Source of the DNA: Fibrobacter sp.
GTDB taxonomy: Bacteria > Fibrobacterota > Fibrobacteria > Fibrobacterales > Fibrobacteraceae
Reading direction: 5' to 3'
DNA length: 33,170 bases
Assembly: GCA_024399035.1 (NCBI GenBank)
Contig: JAKSID010000029.1
Span: 1-33,170 of the forward strand
The notes under the pieces: model-generated
Told to the model about the DNA's origin: nothing
Seen by the model: the letters and a program-made list of their open reading frames with translations, nothing else
Database searches by the model: none
Position numbers and translations under genes: made by a program
In this document: piece after piece, positions 1 through 7,382 of the stretch
Position numbering within the stretch: position 1 is the stretch's first letter
Layout: every line of letters starts with the position of its first letter

Positions 1-45
1 AGATTGTGATTCTGGATGTTGTCGGTTCGAGTCCGGTCATCCACC
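1..45 (+). tRNA. tRNA-His (GUG), 3' part only
   Basis: The window opens inside the anticodon stem. A seven-base anticodon loop at 4-10 carries GTG at 6-8, which reads histidine codons. The T arm follows: stem 21-25 with 33-37 around the loop TTCGAGT at 26-32. The 3' acceptor strand is 38-44, and the discriminator base is C at 45, which is the special discriminator of tRNA-His (it pairs with the extra G-1). The CCA end is not encoded, because CGA follows. The 5' half lies outside the window. Confidence 0.9.
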
Positions 46-53
46 CGAATAAA

Positions 54-84
54 AAAGACCTCGCGAAAGCGGGGTCTTTTTTTT
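54..84 (+). terminator. Intrinsic terminator after tRNA-His
   Basis: An 11-bp stem (54-64 with 69-79, one G-U pair) is closed by a GAAA tetraloop and followed by an uninterrupted T run. It ends the tRNA-His transcript. Positions 85-250 beyond it contain no gene I can support. Confidence 0.9.
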
Positions 85-266
85 CAACCAGGGAGCATCG
101 CCCCCGAACATCACCTGATCGAGAGAAGCTCCGCTTCCAAGTAACGCCAGGGTAGGCCCCTGCCAGTAGTTTTGCAGAATCATCCCAATACATTGTTTTT
201 CGATTCGATGGCGACGGCCATCTGAATTCTCACGCATCACGCACAATAGCATGATGCATTCACCTA

Positions 267-295
267 TTGACTTTCATTTTTGAGATATGTATATT
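267..295 (+). promoter_or_regulatory. Candidate promoter of the toxin-antitoxin pair
   Basis: TTGACT at 267-272 and TATATT at 290-295 are separated by exactly 17 bases, close to the sigma70 consensus. The difficulty is that transcription would start near 302, downstream of both possible start codons (287 and 296). Either the true start site is different, or this is a fortuitous match inside the 5' end of the gene. Confidence 0.35.
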
Positions 296-568
296 ATGCA
301 TATAGAAAAAGAAATTGAGTGGAATGCCGAAAAAGCAGAATTACTCTGGAAAGAACGAGGCATTAACTTAAATGAAATCGCAGACAGAATCAAAACCGGA
401 GATTGTAAAATCATCCCAGTAGACAATCAAACTGATCATAAAGGGCAGATGATGTTCCTTGTTGAATTCAACAACTACATTCATTGCATACCGTTTGTTG
501 AAGACGACAGAAGCATTTTTCTGAAAACCGCATTTAGGTCAAGAAAGCACCAAAAGGAGGGCTTATGA
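287..568 (+). CDS. Small toxin-like protein (BrnT-like) of a toxin-antitoxin pair
   Basis: A 93-residue basic/acidic protein. It begins with an IEWNAEKAELLWKERG segment resembling the EWDxxKAxxNxxKHG opening of BrnT-type toxins, and ends in a basic FRSRKHQKE tail comparable to the SARxAxxxE end of that family. BrnT proteins are ribonucleases of type II toxin-antitoxin modules. The gene overlaps the following gene by 4 bp (ATGA), typical of translationally coupled pairs. ATG codons at 287 and 296 are both possible starts and neither has a clear Shine-Dalgarno sequence. The similarity is weak, so the toxin role rests mainly on size, order and the recognisable antitoxin downstream. Confidence 0.6.
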   Translation: MYIMHIEKEIEWNAEKAELLWKERGINLNEIADRIKTGDCKIIPVDNQTDHKGQMMFLVEFNNYIHCIPFVEDDRSIFLKTAFRSRKHQKEGL

Positions 569-858
569 AAAAATACGAAGTGATAGACAAGCCTCTTGAC
601 GAAGAAGAAAGAGTGCTCATGGAAGCTATCGAAAGAGGCGATTTCAAGAGGGACTACGAGACCGAAGAAAGATTTCGCAAGATGAAACTGGTCGTCAAAG
701 GTCCTGTAGCTCGCAACGTCACCATCCACATGCAGCAAGAGGATATTGACGGCATGAAGAAAAAGGCAGAACAGGCAGGAATCCCCTACCAGACGCTGAT
801 CAATTCTGTCATCCATCGATACCTAAACGGCGGCATCATCTTAAAGGATGCCATCTAA
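565..858 (+). CDS. CopG/BrnA-type antitoxin
   Basis: A 97-residue protein whose C-terminal half reads as a ribbon-helix-helix segment: a strand (NVTIHMQQEDI, about residues 51-61), then helices containing IPYQTLINSVIHRYLNGG. The IPYQTLIxSxIHxYxxG pattern is characteristic of CopG-like antitoxins that pair with BrnT/DUF-type toxins. The acidic N-terminus (DEEERVLMEAIERGDFK) is also typical and would contact the toxin. A strong AGGAGG lies at the end of the upstream gene, and the start overlaps its stop. Such antitoxins usually repress their own promoter. The assignment is by family pattern only. Confidence 0.75.
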   Translation: MKKYEVIDKPLDEEERVLMEAIERGDFKRDYETEERFRKMKLVVKGPVARNVTIHMQQEDIDGMKKKAEQAGIPYQTLINSVIHRYLNGGIILKDAI

Positions 859-869
859 ATCCATAAAAG

Positions 870-904
870 AAAGAAACCCCCGGTTCATCACCGAGGGTTT
901 CTTT
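870..904. terminator. Bidirectional intrinsic terminator between antitoxin and decarboxylase beta gene
   Basis: A 15-bp stem with one mismatch (870-884 with 890-904) around a TCATC loop, A-rich on the left and T-rich on the right. It sits between the convergent antitoxin (+) and decarboxylase (-) genes and can serve both. Confidence 0.85.
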
Positions 905-913
905 GTAAAGGTG

Positions 914-935
914 ATCCCGGCTCGGAGGCCGGGAT
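914..935. repeat. GC-rich hairpin repeat (REP-like)
   Basis: A perfect 8-bp inverted repeat ATCCCGGC / GCCGGGAT around a 6-base loop, just past the stop of the decarboxylase beta gene. Elements reading roughly 'GTCATCCCGGC...GCCGGGATC' are dispersed in intergenic spaces of many bacterial genomes. Only one copy is in this window. Confidence 0.5.
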
Positions 936-947
936 GACTTTCAAGTG

Positions 948-2108
948 TTAGCTAAGACGGCTAATCATGTAACCAGCGCAGACTGCGGTACCGATCACGC
1001 CAGCCACATTGGGGCCCATAGCGTGCATCAGCAGGAAGTTCTGCGGGTCGTACTTAGCACCTTCAACCTGAGAAACGCGGGCAGCCATAGGCACTGCAGA
1101 AACGCCAGCAGAGCCAATGAGCGGGTTCACCGGATTCTTGGGAGAGCACTTGTTCATGATCTTTGCGAGGAAGAGGCCAGCTGCAGTAGAGAAGCCGAAA
1201 GCCACAACGCCCATAGCGATGATCATGAGGGTCTGGGGGCGCAGGAAGATGTCGGCAGACATGGTGAGGCCCACAGAAGTACCAAGGAAGATGGTCACGA
1301 TGTTCATGAGTTCGTTCTGACCGGTCTTGACGAGACGATCAACAACGCCAGATTCCTTGAAGATGTTACCAAGCATAAGCATGATGATCAGTGCAGATGC
1401 ATCGGGCACAACCAGGATGCAGACAACCATGACCATGATAGCGAAGGCGATACGTTCGGCCTTGGAGACCTGGCGCAGAGACTTCATACGGATCTTACGT
1501 TCCTTATCATTGGTCATAAGACGCATGATGGGCGGCTGGATCAGCGGCACCAATGCCATGTAGGTGTAAGCAGCAACGGCGATGGGGCCGATGAGGTGCT
1601 TAGCCAACTTGTTTGCAGTAAAGATGGAGGTCGGACCATCTGCACCACCGATGATACCGATGGAAGCAGCTTCGCCCAGAGTAAAGCCACCGAAAGCAAC
1701 GGCGCAGAACATGGTAGCGAAGACACCGAACTGTGCACCACCGCCCAAGAGGAGGGTACGGGGGTTAGCGATCAGCGGTCCAAAGTCAGTCATGGCACCC
1801 ACGCCCAAGAAGATGATGGGCGGGAAGAGTTCCAGGTGGATACCCTGGCTGATGTAGTAGTAGAGGCCTTCGGTCGGGACAAACATGCCCTCGATGCTCC
1901 AGCCACCATCGTAGAATCCCTTGGTGGGGATGTTCACCGCAAGAGCGCCCAGTGCGATCGGCAAGAGCAGCAGCGGTTCGAACTTTTTCACGATTGCCAA
2001 GTACATCAGGACGAAGCTGACAATCCACATCACGATCATAGACGGCGTGATGTAGGCAAAGCCAGTGTCGCCAGCGAACTGGACAACGGAGTTAAGGATT
2101 GAACTCAT
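948..2108 (-). CDS. Na+-translocating decarboxylase, beta (membrane) subunit
   Basis: A 386-residue polytopic membrane protein of the OadB/MmdB/GcdB family. These subunits couple decarboxylation of carboxybiotin to Na+ export across the cytoplasmic membrane. The conserved GGADGP segment is present (about 154-159, with the Asp near 157 that corresponds to the ion-coupling Asp of OadB), as is the [18 protein letters not shown] segment (about 328-345). The length is normal. It is the last gene of a three-gene operon, 24 bp after the biotin-carrier gene. The substrate (oxaloacetate, methylmalonyl-CoA or glutaconyl-CoA) cannot be read from this subunit. Methylmalonyl-CoA would fit succinate/propionate metabolism and the CoA-transferase nearby, but that is inference. 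Confidence 0.93.
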   Translation of the reverse strand: MSSILNSVVQFAGDTGFAYITPSMIVMWIVSFVLMYLAIVKKFEPLLLLPIALGALAVNIPTKGFYDGGWSIEGMFVPTEGLYYYISQGIHLELFPPIIFLGVGAMTDFGPLIANPRTLLLGGGAQFGVFATMFCAVAFGGFTLGEAASIGIIGGADGPTSIFTANKLAKHLIGPIAVAAYTYMALVPLIQPPIMRLMTNDKERKIRMKSLRQVSKAERIAFAIMVMVVCILVVPDASALIIMLMLGNIFKESGVVDRLVKTGQNELMNIVTIFLGTSVGLTMSADIFLRPQTLMIIAMGVVAFGFSTAAGLFLAKIMNKCSPKNPVNPLIGSAGVSAVPMAARVSQVEGAKYDPQNFLLMHAMGPNVAGVIGTAVCAGYMISRLS

Positions 2109-2132
2109 TTATATGTACCTCAGTAGGCTAAA

Positions 2133-2504
2133 TTAAGCGATGGTGAGGAGAGTCTGGCCATCAACGACGGTGTCGGTTTCCTTAACGGAAACAGAGTTCA
2201 CGGTACCTGCGCAAGGAGCGACAACCGGGTTTTCCATCTTGAGAGCTTCGATGATTGCAACTTCCTGGTTAGCTTCGACCTTGTCGCCAACCTTGACCTT
2301 CAGCTTGAACACAGAACCAGCGAGGGGGCTCTTAACTTCGGTGCCACCAGCGACAGCAGGTGCAGCAGCGGGAGCAGGAGCGGCAACCGGTGCGGGAGCA
2401 GCAGCCGGAGCGGCAGCGGGAGCAACGGCAACATTGGAATCAAGAACTTCAACTTCTACATCGTAGCTCTTGCCTTCGAAACTGATACGTACGGTCTTCT
2501 TCAT
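2133..2504 (-). CDS. Biotin carrier subunit of the Na+-pumping decarboxylase
   Basis: A 123-residue protein. After a short N-terminal strand region (1-25) comes an Ala/Pro linker (about 26-52), then a biotinyl domain (about 55-123). The biotin attachment motif reads EALKMEN, with the accepting lysine at about residue 89; family members usually read EAMKM. The flexible linker swings biotin between the carboxyltransferase and the membrane beta subunit. It lies between the accessory (OadG-like) and beta-subunit genes on the same strand, and AGGA precedes the ATG. Equivalent to MmdC/GcdC or to the C-terminal part of OadA. Confidence 0.93.
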   Translation of the reverse strand: MKKTVRISFEGKSYDVEVEVLDSNVAVAPAAAPAAAPAPVAAPAPAAAPAVAGGTEVKSPLAGSVFKLKVKVGDKVEANQEVAIIEALKMENPVVAPCAGTVNSVSVKETDTVVDGQTLLTIA

Positions 2505-2559
2505 TTTGCTTTTTCCTGGCTTTATAGCCTGTTGAATTTTTAAAGGTTGTTCCTAGATC

Positions 2560-3330
2560 TTAGACGATGGTCCAAGCAGGAGAGTTAACATTCTTGTATG
2601 CGGTGACGCGGCAGGGCTGACCGAGGACCTGAGTTGCAGCTGCGGTCATGATCACTACCAGTTCGTCGTTAGTAAGGCCCGGATGTTCTTCGAGGGCAGC
2701 AATAGCAGCGATAGACAGGAAAGCCTGAAGCTGCTTGTTGGTCATACCCGGATGAACGCTCTTAGCATTGGGATCCCAGTCGCAGTGAGCGGGGCCAATG
2801 GTGCGGGGAGCAGCGGCAGCAGGAGCAGCAGCGGGTGCTGCAGGCTTGACTGCGGGTGCCGGAGCCTTGTTCACATTGAGGCCAAGCTTTGCCATGATGA
2901 AGTTCATCAAGTAGCAGAGCAGGCAAAGGCCGATAATAACAGCCATCACTACGATAAGGCCGGTTGCCTGGAATTCAGCCAGCTTGCCCAGAGTGAAGGT
3001 TTCCTTTTCGCCCTGGCAAACGCCTTCTACGACTTCGCCATTGCAATATTCCTTGCCCAAGGTAGCCTTGGCAATGGGGAGCACTGCAGAGGATGCATCG
3101 TCCTTAGCCTTGAGGGCTGTACGGGCAGTCACAGACTGATCATAAGTCTTGTAAAGAACCTGGTATCCACCGCCATGGGCTTCGACAATTTCGAAGACAG
3201 CGGAGTCGCCACCAGGAGTAAGGTCAAGCTGAGCCTGAACCTTAGCCGCATCAGTGGGAGACATCAAGGCGATCTGCTCGTCAAAACGTCCCTTAACCTT
3301 TGCAGGCTGTTGTTGTTGCGTTTCGTTCAT
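2560..3330 (-). CDS. OadG/MmdD-like accessory subunit of the decarboxylase
   Basis: A 256-residue protein with an N-terminal soluble region (1-120), a single membrane helix (about 125-145, rich in Ile/Val/Leu/Cys), an Ala/Pro linker (about 155-175) and a C-terminal domain ending AYKNVNSPAWTIV. A single membrane anchor followed by an Ala/Pro linker and a short C-terminal tail is the plan of OadG/MmdD, which holds the complex together on the membrane. The N-terminal 120 residues are longer than usual and contain a Cys pair (CNGEVVEGVC). First gene of the operon. The catalytic carboxyltransferase (alpha) gene is not in this window. Confidence 0.75.
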   Translation of the reverse strand: MNETQQQQPAKVKGRFDEQIALMSPTDAAKVQAQLDLTPGGDSAVFEIVEAHGGGYQVLYKTYDQSVTARTALKAKDDASSAVLPIAKATLGKEYCNGEVVEGVCQGEKETFTLGKLAEFQATGLIVVMAVIIGLCLLCYLMNFIMAKLGLNVNKAPAPAVKPAAPAAAPAAAAPRTIGPAHCDWDPNAKSVHPGMTNKQLQAFLSIAAIAALEEHPGLTNDELVVIMTAAATQVLGQPCRVTAYKNVNSPAWTIV

Positions 3331-3362
3331 ATTGGATTTTATCCATTCTTTTAGGTTTAAGT

Positions 3363-3376
3363 TTGATTAAAATCAA
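3363..3376. promoter_or_regulatory. FNR/CRP-type palindrome upstream of the decarboxylase operon
   Basis: TTGATTAAAATCAA matches the FNR consensus TTGAT-N4-ATCAA without a mismatch. It is 33 bp before the start codon of the OadG-like gene (3330), in the only intergenic stretch that can drive that operon. A TATACT hexamer on the minus strand at 3390-3395 would place the palindrome just downstream of the start of transcription, a repressor-like position. Binding by an FNR/CRP-family protein is inference. Confidence 0.5.
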
Positions 3377-3395
3377 CGGTAGAAATGTAGTATAT

Positions 3396-3426
3396 AGACG
3401 AGAGGCGAAAGACGAGAGACGAGAGA
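3396..3426. repeat. Purine-rich GACGAGA short tandem repeats
   Basis: Imperfect tandem copies of a 7-8 base unit (agacgag / aggcgaa / agacgag / agacgaga). They lie between the terminator of the lipoprotein gene and the FNR-like box. No coding or known regulatory role is apparent. Confidence 0.5.
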
Positions 3427-3460
3427 TTTGTAGGGAAAACAAGGTGTTTTTTCCACAAGA

Positions 3461-3490
3461 AAAGGTCCCGCGAGAAACCCGGGGACCTTT
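3461..3490 (-). terminator. Intrinsic terminator of the histidine-phosphatase lipoprotein gene
   Basis: Stem AAAGGTCCC / GGGACCTTT (9 bp, arms at 461-469 and 482-490 of this kilobase), with a short T-rich stretch on the minus-strand side. It lies 31 bp past the stop of the minus-strand lipoprotein gene. Confidence 0.7.
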
Positions 3491-3520
3491 CATTGGGAAT
3501 ACTTTACAAACTATGAAAAA

Positions 3521-5740
3521 CTACAGCTTCATGGTGCCGGAATCCAGACCACGGACAGGAACGTAGCGGACCTTGCCTGCACTATCGAAAATTACTGCAG
3601 CACCAGCCAGGAAGTTGATCCAGTTGCGGGTACCCATGGTATCGAAGAATCGCAGGTCAACCTTCTTCTGAGAAGCATACACAGCAAGAGGCAGAACCAT
3701 TCTATCGTGAGAGATGTAGAAGTTTACCTTCTGCAGCTTACTGCGGTTTGCAAGAACGTAATTGGAAACCAGTTCCTTGGTACGGTCTTCCAGGTCGTAG
3801 AAACTGCCTGCGGGAGAGCCAGTGTAGGCCCAGCGGCTCACGTCTTCGATGGAAGGCTCACCTGACTTTACGTACCATTCGCCATCAAGGCCATCAAGAA
3901 CATCGGGGCTTGCACTCTGACCTGCGCCAGAAGCGATTCCCTGACAAGTTTCCAAGGTGCGGGTGTAACCGGAGTAAGCAAAGTAGATCTTGCCGGCGCT
4001 ACTGAACTTAACACCAACGCTCTTTGCCTGAGCCTTGCCGTTATCGGTCAAATGGCCACTAGCGCCAGTTTCGTTGGTACGTTCTGCATGACGAAGGATG
4101 AATACCACAGATTCATCGGCGCCTAGGCTCTTGTACACATCGGCCACGTCGCTAAATTCCATAATGTCGTCGCTGGTTGCGGCACGCCACTGCTTTTTAG
4201 AAGCATCGTAAACGTAGTTCTTGTCGGCATTGATAACACCCGGACGGATTGCGCCATCGTACTTGGAAGTATCTGCGCCTAAGCCCACCGTATCCTTTTC
4301 GATATCGGTAGCGGCACGCCAGCGGCCCAGTTCTGCATCACAGGTAAAGCGAACCCTAGTCTTTGTGGTATCCTGGTAATTACAACCAAAGTAATTACTC
4401 TGGCTATAGCCGATATGAGTTACAACACCAGCGTTAGACTTGTCGCAAGTGGGGAACTGGAATTCATTTGTCCAGAACTTGCGAAGATACTTTTCAAAGT
4501 CGGGAGCTTCGCCCTGGCCCCAGCTATTGATGTTCTTGCGAATCTTTTCAAAGTCGCCGTTAATGTCAAGACCCATAAGCCAGTCGGCCAAATGCGCTCT
4601 AGAAGTCCAATCGTCCCAGTTGCCGCTGCCGGCGATTTTTTGGGCAATGGAGTCTGCGAACAACAGCATTTCCTTGCCAGAGCCATGACGTTGCAGCATT
4701 ACAGAAATAGCAGTGAGAGCTGCGCCGAATTCGTCATCGTCAAAGAGGTTGACATCATCGGCAATCTTATGAATGGTCTGGGCAGTAGCGCTAGCGCCGC
4801 CAAAGCCGAAACCACCTTGGGACTGTGCAAAGAGATCGCTGTTAAAGCCATCGATCTTGACGCCGAATGCGTAAAGGACTTTCTTGAAGGAATTTTCCTT
4901 GAACATGCGGATGGGAGAATTGAAGCCACCCTGTTCCACCAACTTCGAAGCAACCACAGCATCGATATGGGTCAGAATATTCACATTCACGGAGTCACGT
5001 TCTGTAAGATCCGTAACTGTTCTCAAGGTGATTTGTTCAGAGGACAAACCGCCTGTCAATTCATTCTTGAAATAGCCAGAAGCTTCTACACGAACATAGG
5101 GCGAAACCAAGGTCACGCTGTCCATGGTGTAGCTGCCATCAGAGGAAGTAATGCAAGCCTTGTGCTTTCGGGGAGAGTCGGCCAAACGCTGGGCGCTATC
5201 CAATTCCACAAGCTTGATAGAAGTGCCATAACGGAACGGGCCCTTTTCGGCAATACCCGCCACAGTCACACCTTCACGGCGGTAGACCATAGCACCAGTG
5301 GAATCCATGCCGAAAGTAGATGTGTCGGCAACAGTTTCTTCTTCGGGGGCACCAAGAATCAAGGCGCCATCAAGGCAAGTCACGCCAACAATTTCAGCGG
5401 CATCCTTATTCCATTCACCGGCGACGCAGAAATACAAGGTATTCTCTGCGGCCACCATAAAGGATTCACCTTCGTTAGCAGCAGTACACTTAGGGAGCTT
5501 TTTTACATCAGCGACTTCGGTGGTATCTTCAATAACAGGTTCCTGAGGAAGAGTTTCGTCAATACCAGGAATAGTGCCAGAGCTACTGGAGCCTCCAGCA
5601 TTACCGTTACCACCGCTACTAAAGTTTTCTTCGTAGTCACTGTAAGAAGGATTCTTGTCGTCGTCACCACAAGCTGTCAAAAAAAGAATTGACGTCAATG
5701 CCGCGAGAGTCCACTTGAGTGGAGAGGTGTATTTACGCAT
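3521..5740 (-). CDS. Large lipoprotein with C-terminal histidine-phosphatase domain
   Basis: A 739-residue exported lipoprotein. The signal peptide ends in the lipobox LTAC, followed by an Asp-rich and then Gly/Ser-rich linker. A region with paired cysteines (CTAANEGESF...YFCVAGEW) resembles the short Cys-containing modules common in Fibrobacter surface lipoproteins. The middle part is unassigned. From about residue 545 the phosphohistidine motif RHAER appears (550-554) and a later ISHD supplies the second His, so the C-terminal 190 residues look like a branch-1 histidine phosphatase (phosphoglycerate-mutase fold). An in-frame start at 5761 would add seven residues. I prefer 5740, since GGA lies 9 bases upstream and the signal peptide then has normal length. 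The substrate is unknown; the active site would face the periplasm or cell surface. Confidence 0.8.
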   Translation of the reverse strand: MRKYTSPLKWTLAALTSILFLTACGDDDKNPSYSDYEENFSSGGNGNAGGSSSSGTIPGIDETLPQEPVIEDTTEVADVKKLPKCTAANEGESFMVAAENTLYFCVAGEWNKDAAEIVGVTCLDGALILGAPEEETVADTSTFGMDSTGAMVYRREGVTVAGIAEKGPFRYGTSIKLVELDSAQRLADSPRKHKACITSSDGSYTMDSVTLVSPYVRVEASGYFKNELTGGLSSEQITLRTVTDLTERDSVNVNILTHIDAVVASKLVEQGGFNSPIRMFKENSFKKVLYAFGVKIDGFNSDLFAQSQGGFGFGGASATAQTIHKIADDVNLFDDDEFGAALTAISVMLQRHGSGKEMLLFADSIAQKIAGSGNWDDWTSRAHLADWLMGLDINGDFEKIRKNINSWGQGEAPDFEKYLRKFWTNEFQFPTCDKSNAGVVTHIGYSQSNYFGCNYQDTTKTRVRFTCDAELGRWRAATDIEKDTVGLGADTSKYDGAIRPGVINADKNYVYDASKKQWRAATSDDIMEFSDVADVYKSLGADESVVFILRHAERTNETGASGHLTDNGKAQAKSVGVKFSSAGKIYFAYSGYTRTLETCQGIASGAGQSASPDVLDGLDGEWYVKSGEPSIEDVSRWAYTGSPAGSFYDLEDRTKELVSNYVLANRSKLQKVNFYISHDRMVLPLAVYASQKKVDLRFFDTMGTRNWINFLAGAAVIFDSAGKVRYVPVRGLDSGTMKL

Positions 5741-5769
5741 TTCATTTTTTCCAAACATCATATTTTTTC

Positions 5770-5798
5770 AATATACTAAGCCAGCCCGGGCTTTTCAA
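5770..5798 (-). promoter_or_regulatory. Promoter of the histidine-phosphatase lipoprotein gene
   Basis: On the minus strand TTGAAA (5793-5798) and TATATT (5770-5775) are separated by 17 bases. Part of the spacer is a perfect 10-bp palindrome AGCCCGGGCT (5783-5792), which could be an operator. It is 30 bp upstream of the preferred start codon. Confidence 0.6.
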
Positions 5799-5841
5799 CA
5801 AACAATTCTCTTTTGCCACCTATTTGTTGCGAAATCGCACA

Positions 5842-5881
5842 GATTTTTACAGCATGCTCCCAATTTTTACAGCATGCTGCC
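5842..5881. repeat. Tandem 20-bp duplication over the 3' end of the CoA-transferase gene
   Basis: Two adjacent 20-base units (5842-5861 and 5862-5881) agree at 18 positions. Each contains the palindrome AGCATGCT. The right-hand unit encodes the last residues and stop of the CoA-transferase; the left-hand unit is a non-coding copy of the same codons, including a second TAA. Confidence 0.85.
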
Positions 5882-7354
5882 AGTTTCCAGGAACTTCTGG
5901 TGCATTTCGAAGGCGCGGTTAATGGCCAAAGGCATATGGACGCCCTTGGCGTGCTTCAGGCTGTATTCCAAAAAGTCCGTCAGCGGTTCCTTGAAATTGG
6001 GGTGGGCGCAGTTCTTGATAATCAGGCGGGCACGATCTTCGGCAGCGAGGCCACGAAGGTCTGCAAGGCCCTGCTCCGTTACGAAAATCATGGTATCGTG
6101 ATCCGGATGGTCCACGTGGCTTACGTAGGGAACCACAGAACTGATGGTGCCGTTCTTGGCCACGGAAGGCGTCATGAAGAAGCCCAGCATGCAGTTGCGG
6201 GCAAAGTCTGCGGAACCGCCAATACCGTTCATCATTGCAGAACCCGTCACCAGGGAGCTGTTCACGTTTCCGAAGATGTCCACCTCCAAAGCGGTGTTCA
6301 TGGAGATGACGCCAATGCGCTTGATTACGTCGGGGCTGTTGCTCACTTCTTGCTGACGAATCACGAGATGTTTTTTCCATTCCGAGGCGTTGGAGACAAA
6401 TTCCTGCTGGGTGCTTTCGGACAGCGTGAGAGCGGTGCCAGAGGCGATGCCCAGCTTGCCGTTTTTGAGCAGGGGCAGAACCGCTTCCTGGATGACTTCG
6501 GTGTAGAGGTCAATCTGATGGAGGCGATCGTCTGCGGCCATTGCAGAAAGGACCGCGTTTGCAACCTTGCCCACGCCGCTCTGATAGGCCAAGCCCTTCA
6601 AAAGACGGCCGCGGTTTTCTTCGTAGCGGATAAAGTCAAGAATACGTTCGCCGATATTGCGGGAAATTTCATCGGGCTCTACGAAGGGCGTGACTTCGTC
6701 AAAGCGGGATTGTTCCACGATTGCAACAACTCGATTGGGATTGACGCGGGCAAAGGTCTCGCCAACGCGATCGCCGGCGGCATCAATAGCCAAGGCCTTG
6801 GCGTGGGGCGGCAATTCCGGCAGCGCCACATCGTGAATGCCCACGCAGGCATCCCCAAAGCGGGTGTTCAATTCCAGAATAACTTTTTCCGCAGACTCCA
6901 AGAAGGTAACGGAGTTACCGCCAGAAGTAGAAAGGCACACGCGACCATCAGGCAAAATGCTGGTCACTTCAATAATCGCTACCGTGGGACGGGGCAGTGC
7001 ACCCGTGCGGATCCAGTACCCCATCTTGCCCAAGTGGGCGTCAATATACTTGATGGCTCCGGAGTTGATTGCCTTGCGGAGCGCGGGATTGGACTGGTAA
7101 GGCATACGGAAGCTGACGGCGTCGGCACGGGCCAGGGCGCCATCGCAACTATCGCCGGTAGAGGCTCCAGAGAAAAGCGTTACCTGGAAAGGCTTGCCCT
7201 CGGCATGCAGTTTTTCTGCACGGGCGGCCAAGGCCGTAGGCACAACCTTAGGGTATCCTGCCAACGTAAAACCGGAAACACCCAGCACATCGCCATCGTT
7301 AATGAGGAGTGCCGCTTCTTCAGCGGTGCACTTTTTGTCTTCAATCCAATTCAT
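5867..7354 (-). CDS. Acetyl-CoA hydrolase/transferase family protein (acyl-CoA:carboxylate CoA-transferase)
   Basis: A 495-residue cytoplasmic enzyme of the Cat1/AarC/ScpC family, which moves CoA between acyl-CoA and a carboxylate such as succinate, acetate or propionate. Family features visible: an N-terminal GDVLGVSGFTLAGYPK segment, the catalytic glutamate in LYTEVIQEA (about residue 286), GIASGTAL, and the C-terminal NGIGGSADFARN (CoA-binding glycine loop) with VSHVDHPDHD. The length is normal. In a succinate/propionate fermenter it could be succinyl-CoA:acetate or propionyl-CoA:succinate CoA-transferase; the sequence alone does not decide. The start codon is only 28 bp from that of the divergent GtrA-like gene. 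Confidence 0.93.
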   Translation of the reverse strand: MNWIEDKKCTAEEAALLINDGDVLGVSGFTLAGYPKVVPTALAARAEKLHAEGKPFQVTLFSGASTGDSCDGALARADAVSFRMPYQSNPALRKAINSGAIKYIDAHLGKMGYWIRTGALPRPTVAIIEVTSILPDGRVCLSTSGGNSVTFLESAEKVILELNTRFGDACVGIHDVALPELPPHAKALAIDAAGDRVGETFARVNPNRVVAIVEQSRFDEVTPFVEPDEISRNIGERILDFIRYEENRGRLLKGLAYQSGVGKVANAVLSAMAADDRLHQIDLYTEVIQEAVLPLLKNGKLGIASGTALTLSESTQQEFVSNASEWKKHLVIRQQEVSNSPDVIKRIGVISMNTALEVDIFGNVNSSLVTGSAMMNGIGGSADFARNCMLGFFMTPSVAKNGTISSVVPYVSHVDHPDHDTMIFVTEQGLADLRGLAAEDRARLIIKNCAHPNFKEPLTDFLEYSLKHAKGVHMPLAINRAFEMHQKFLETGSML

Positions 7355-7382
7355 GATGCAACAAAATAATTATTTTCCGCCC

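Noticed and set aside
37..252. 71-codon minus-strand frame after tRNA-His
   Set aside because: It runs through the tRNA terminator and has no ribosome-binding site or recognisable motif.
945..2102. 385-codon plus-strand reading frame over the decarboxylase beta gene
   Set aside because: Antisense shadow of a well-recognised membrane protein; the product is His/Asp-rich without a domain pattern.
5813..7369. 518-codon plus-strand reading frame over the CoA-transferase gene
   Set aside because: Antisense shadow of a clearly identified enzyme.
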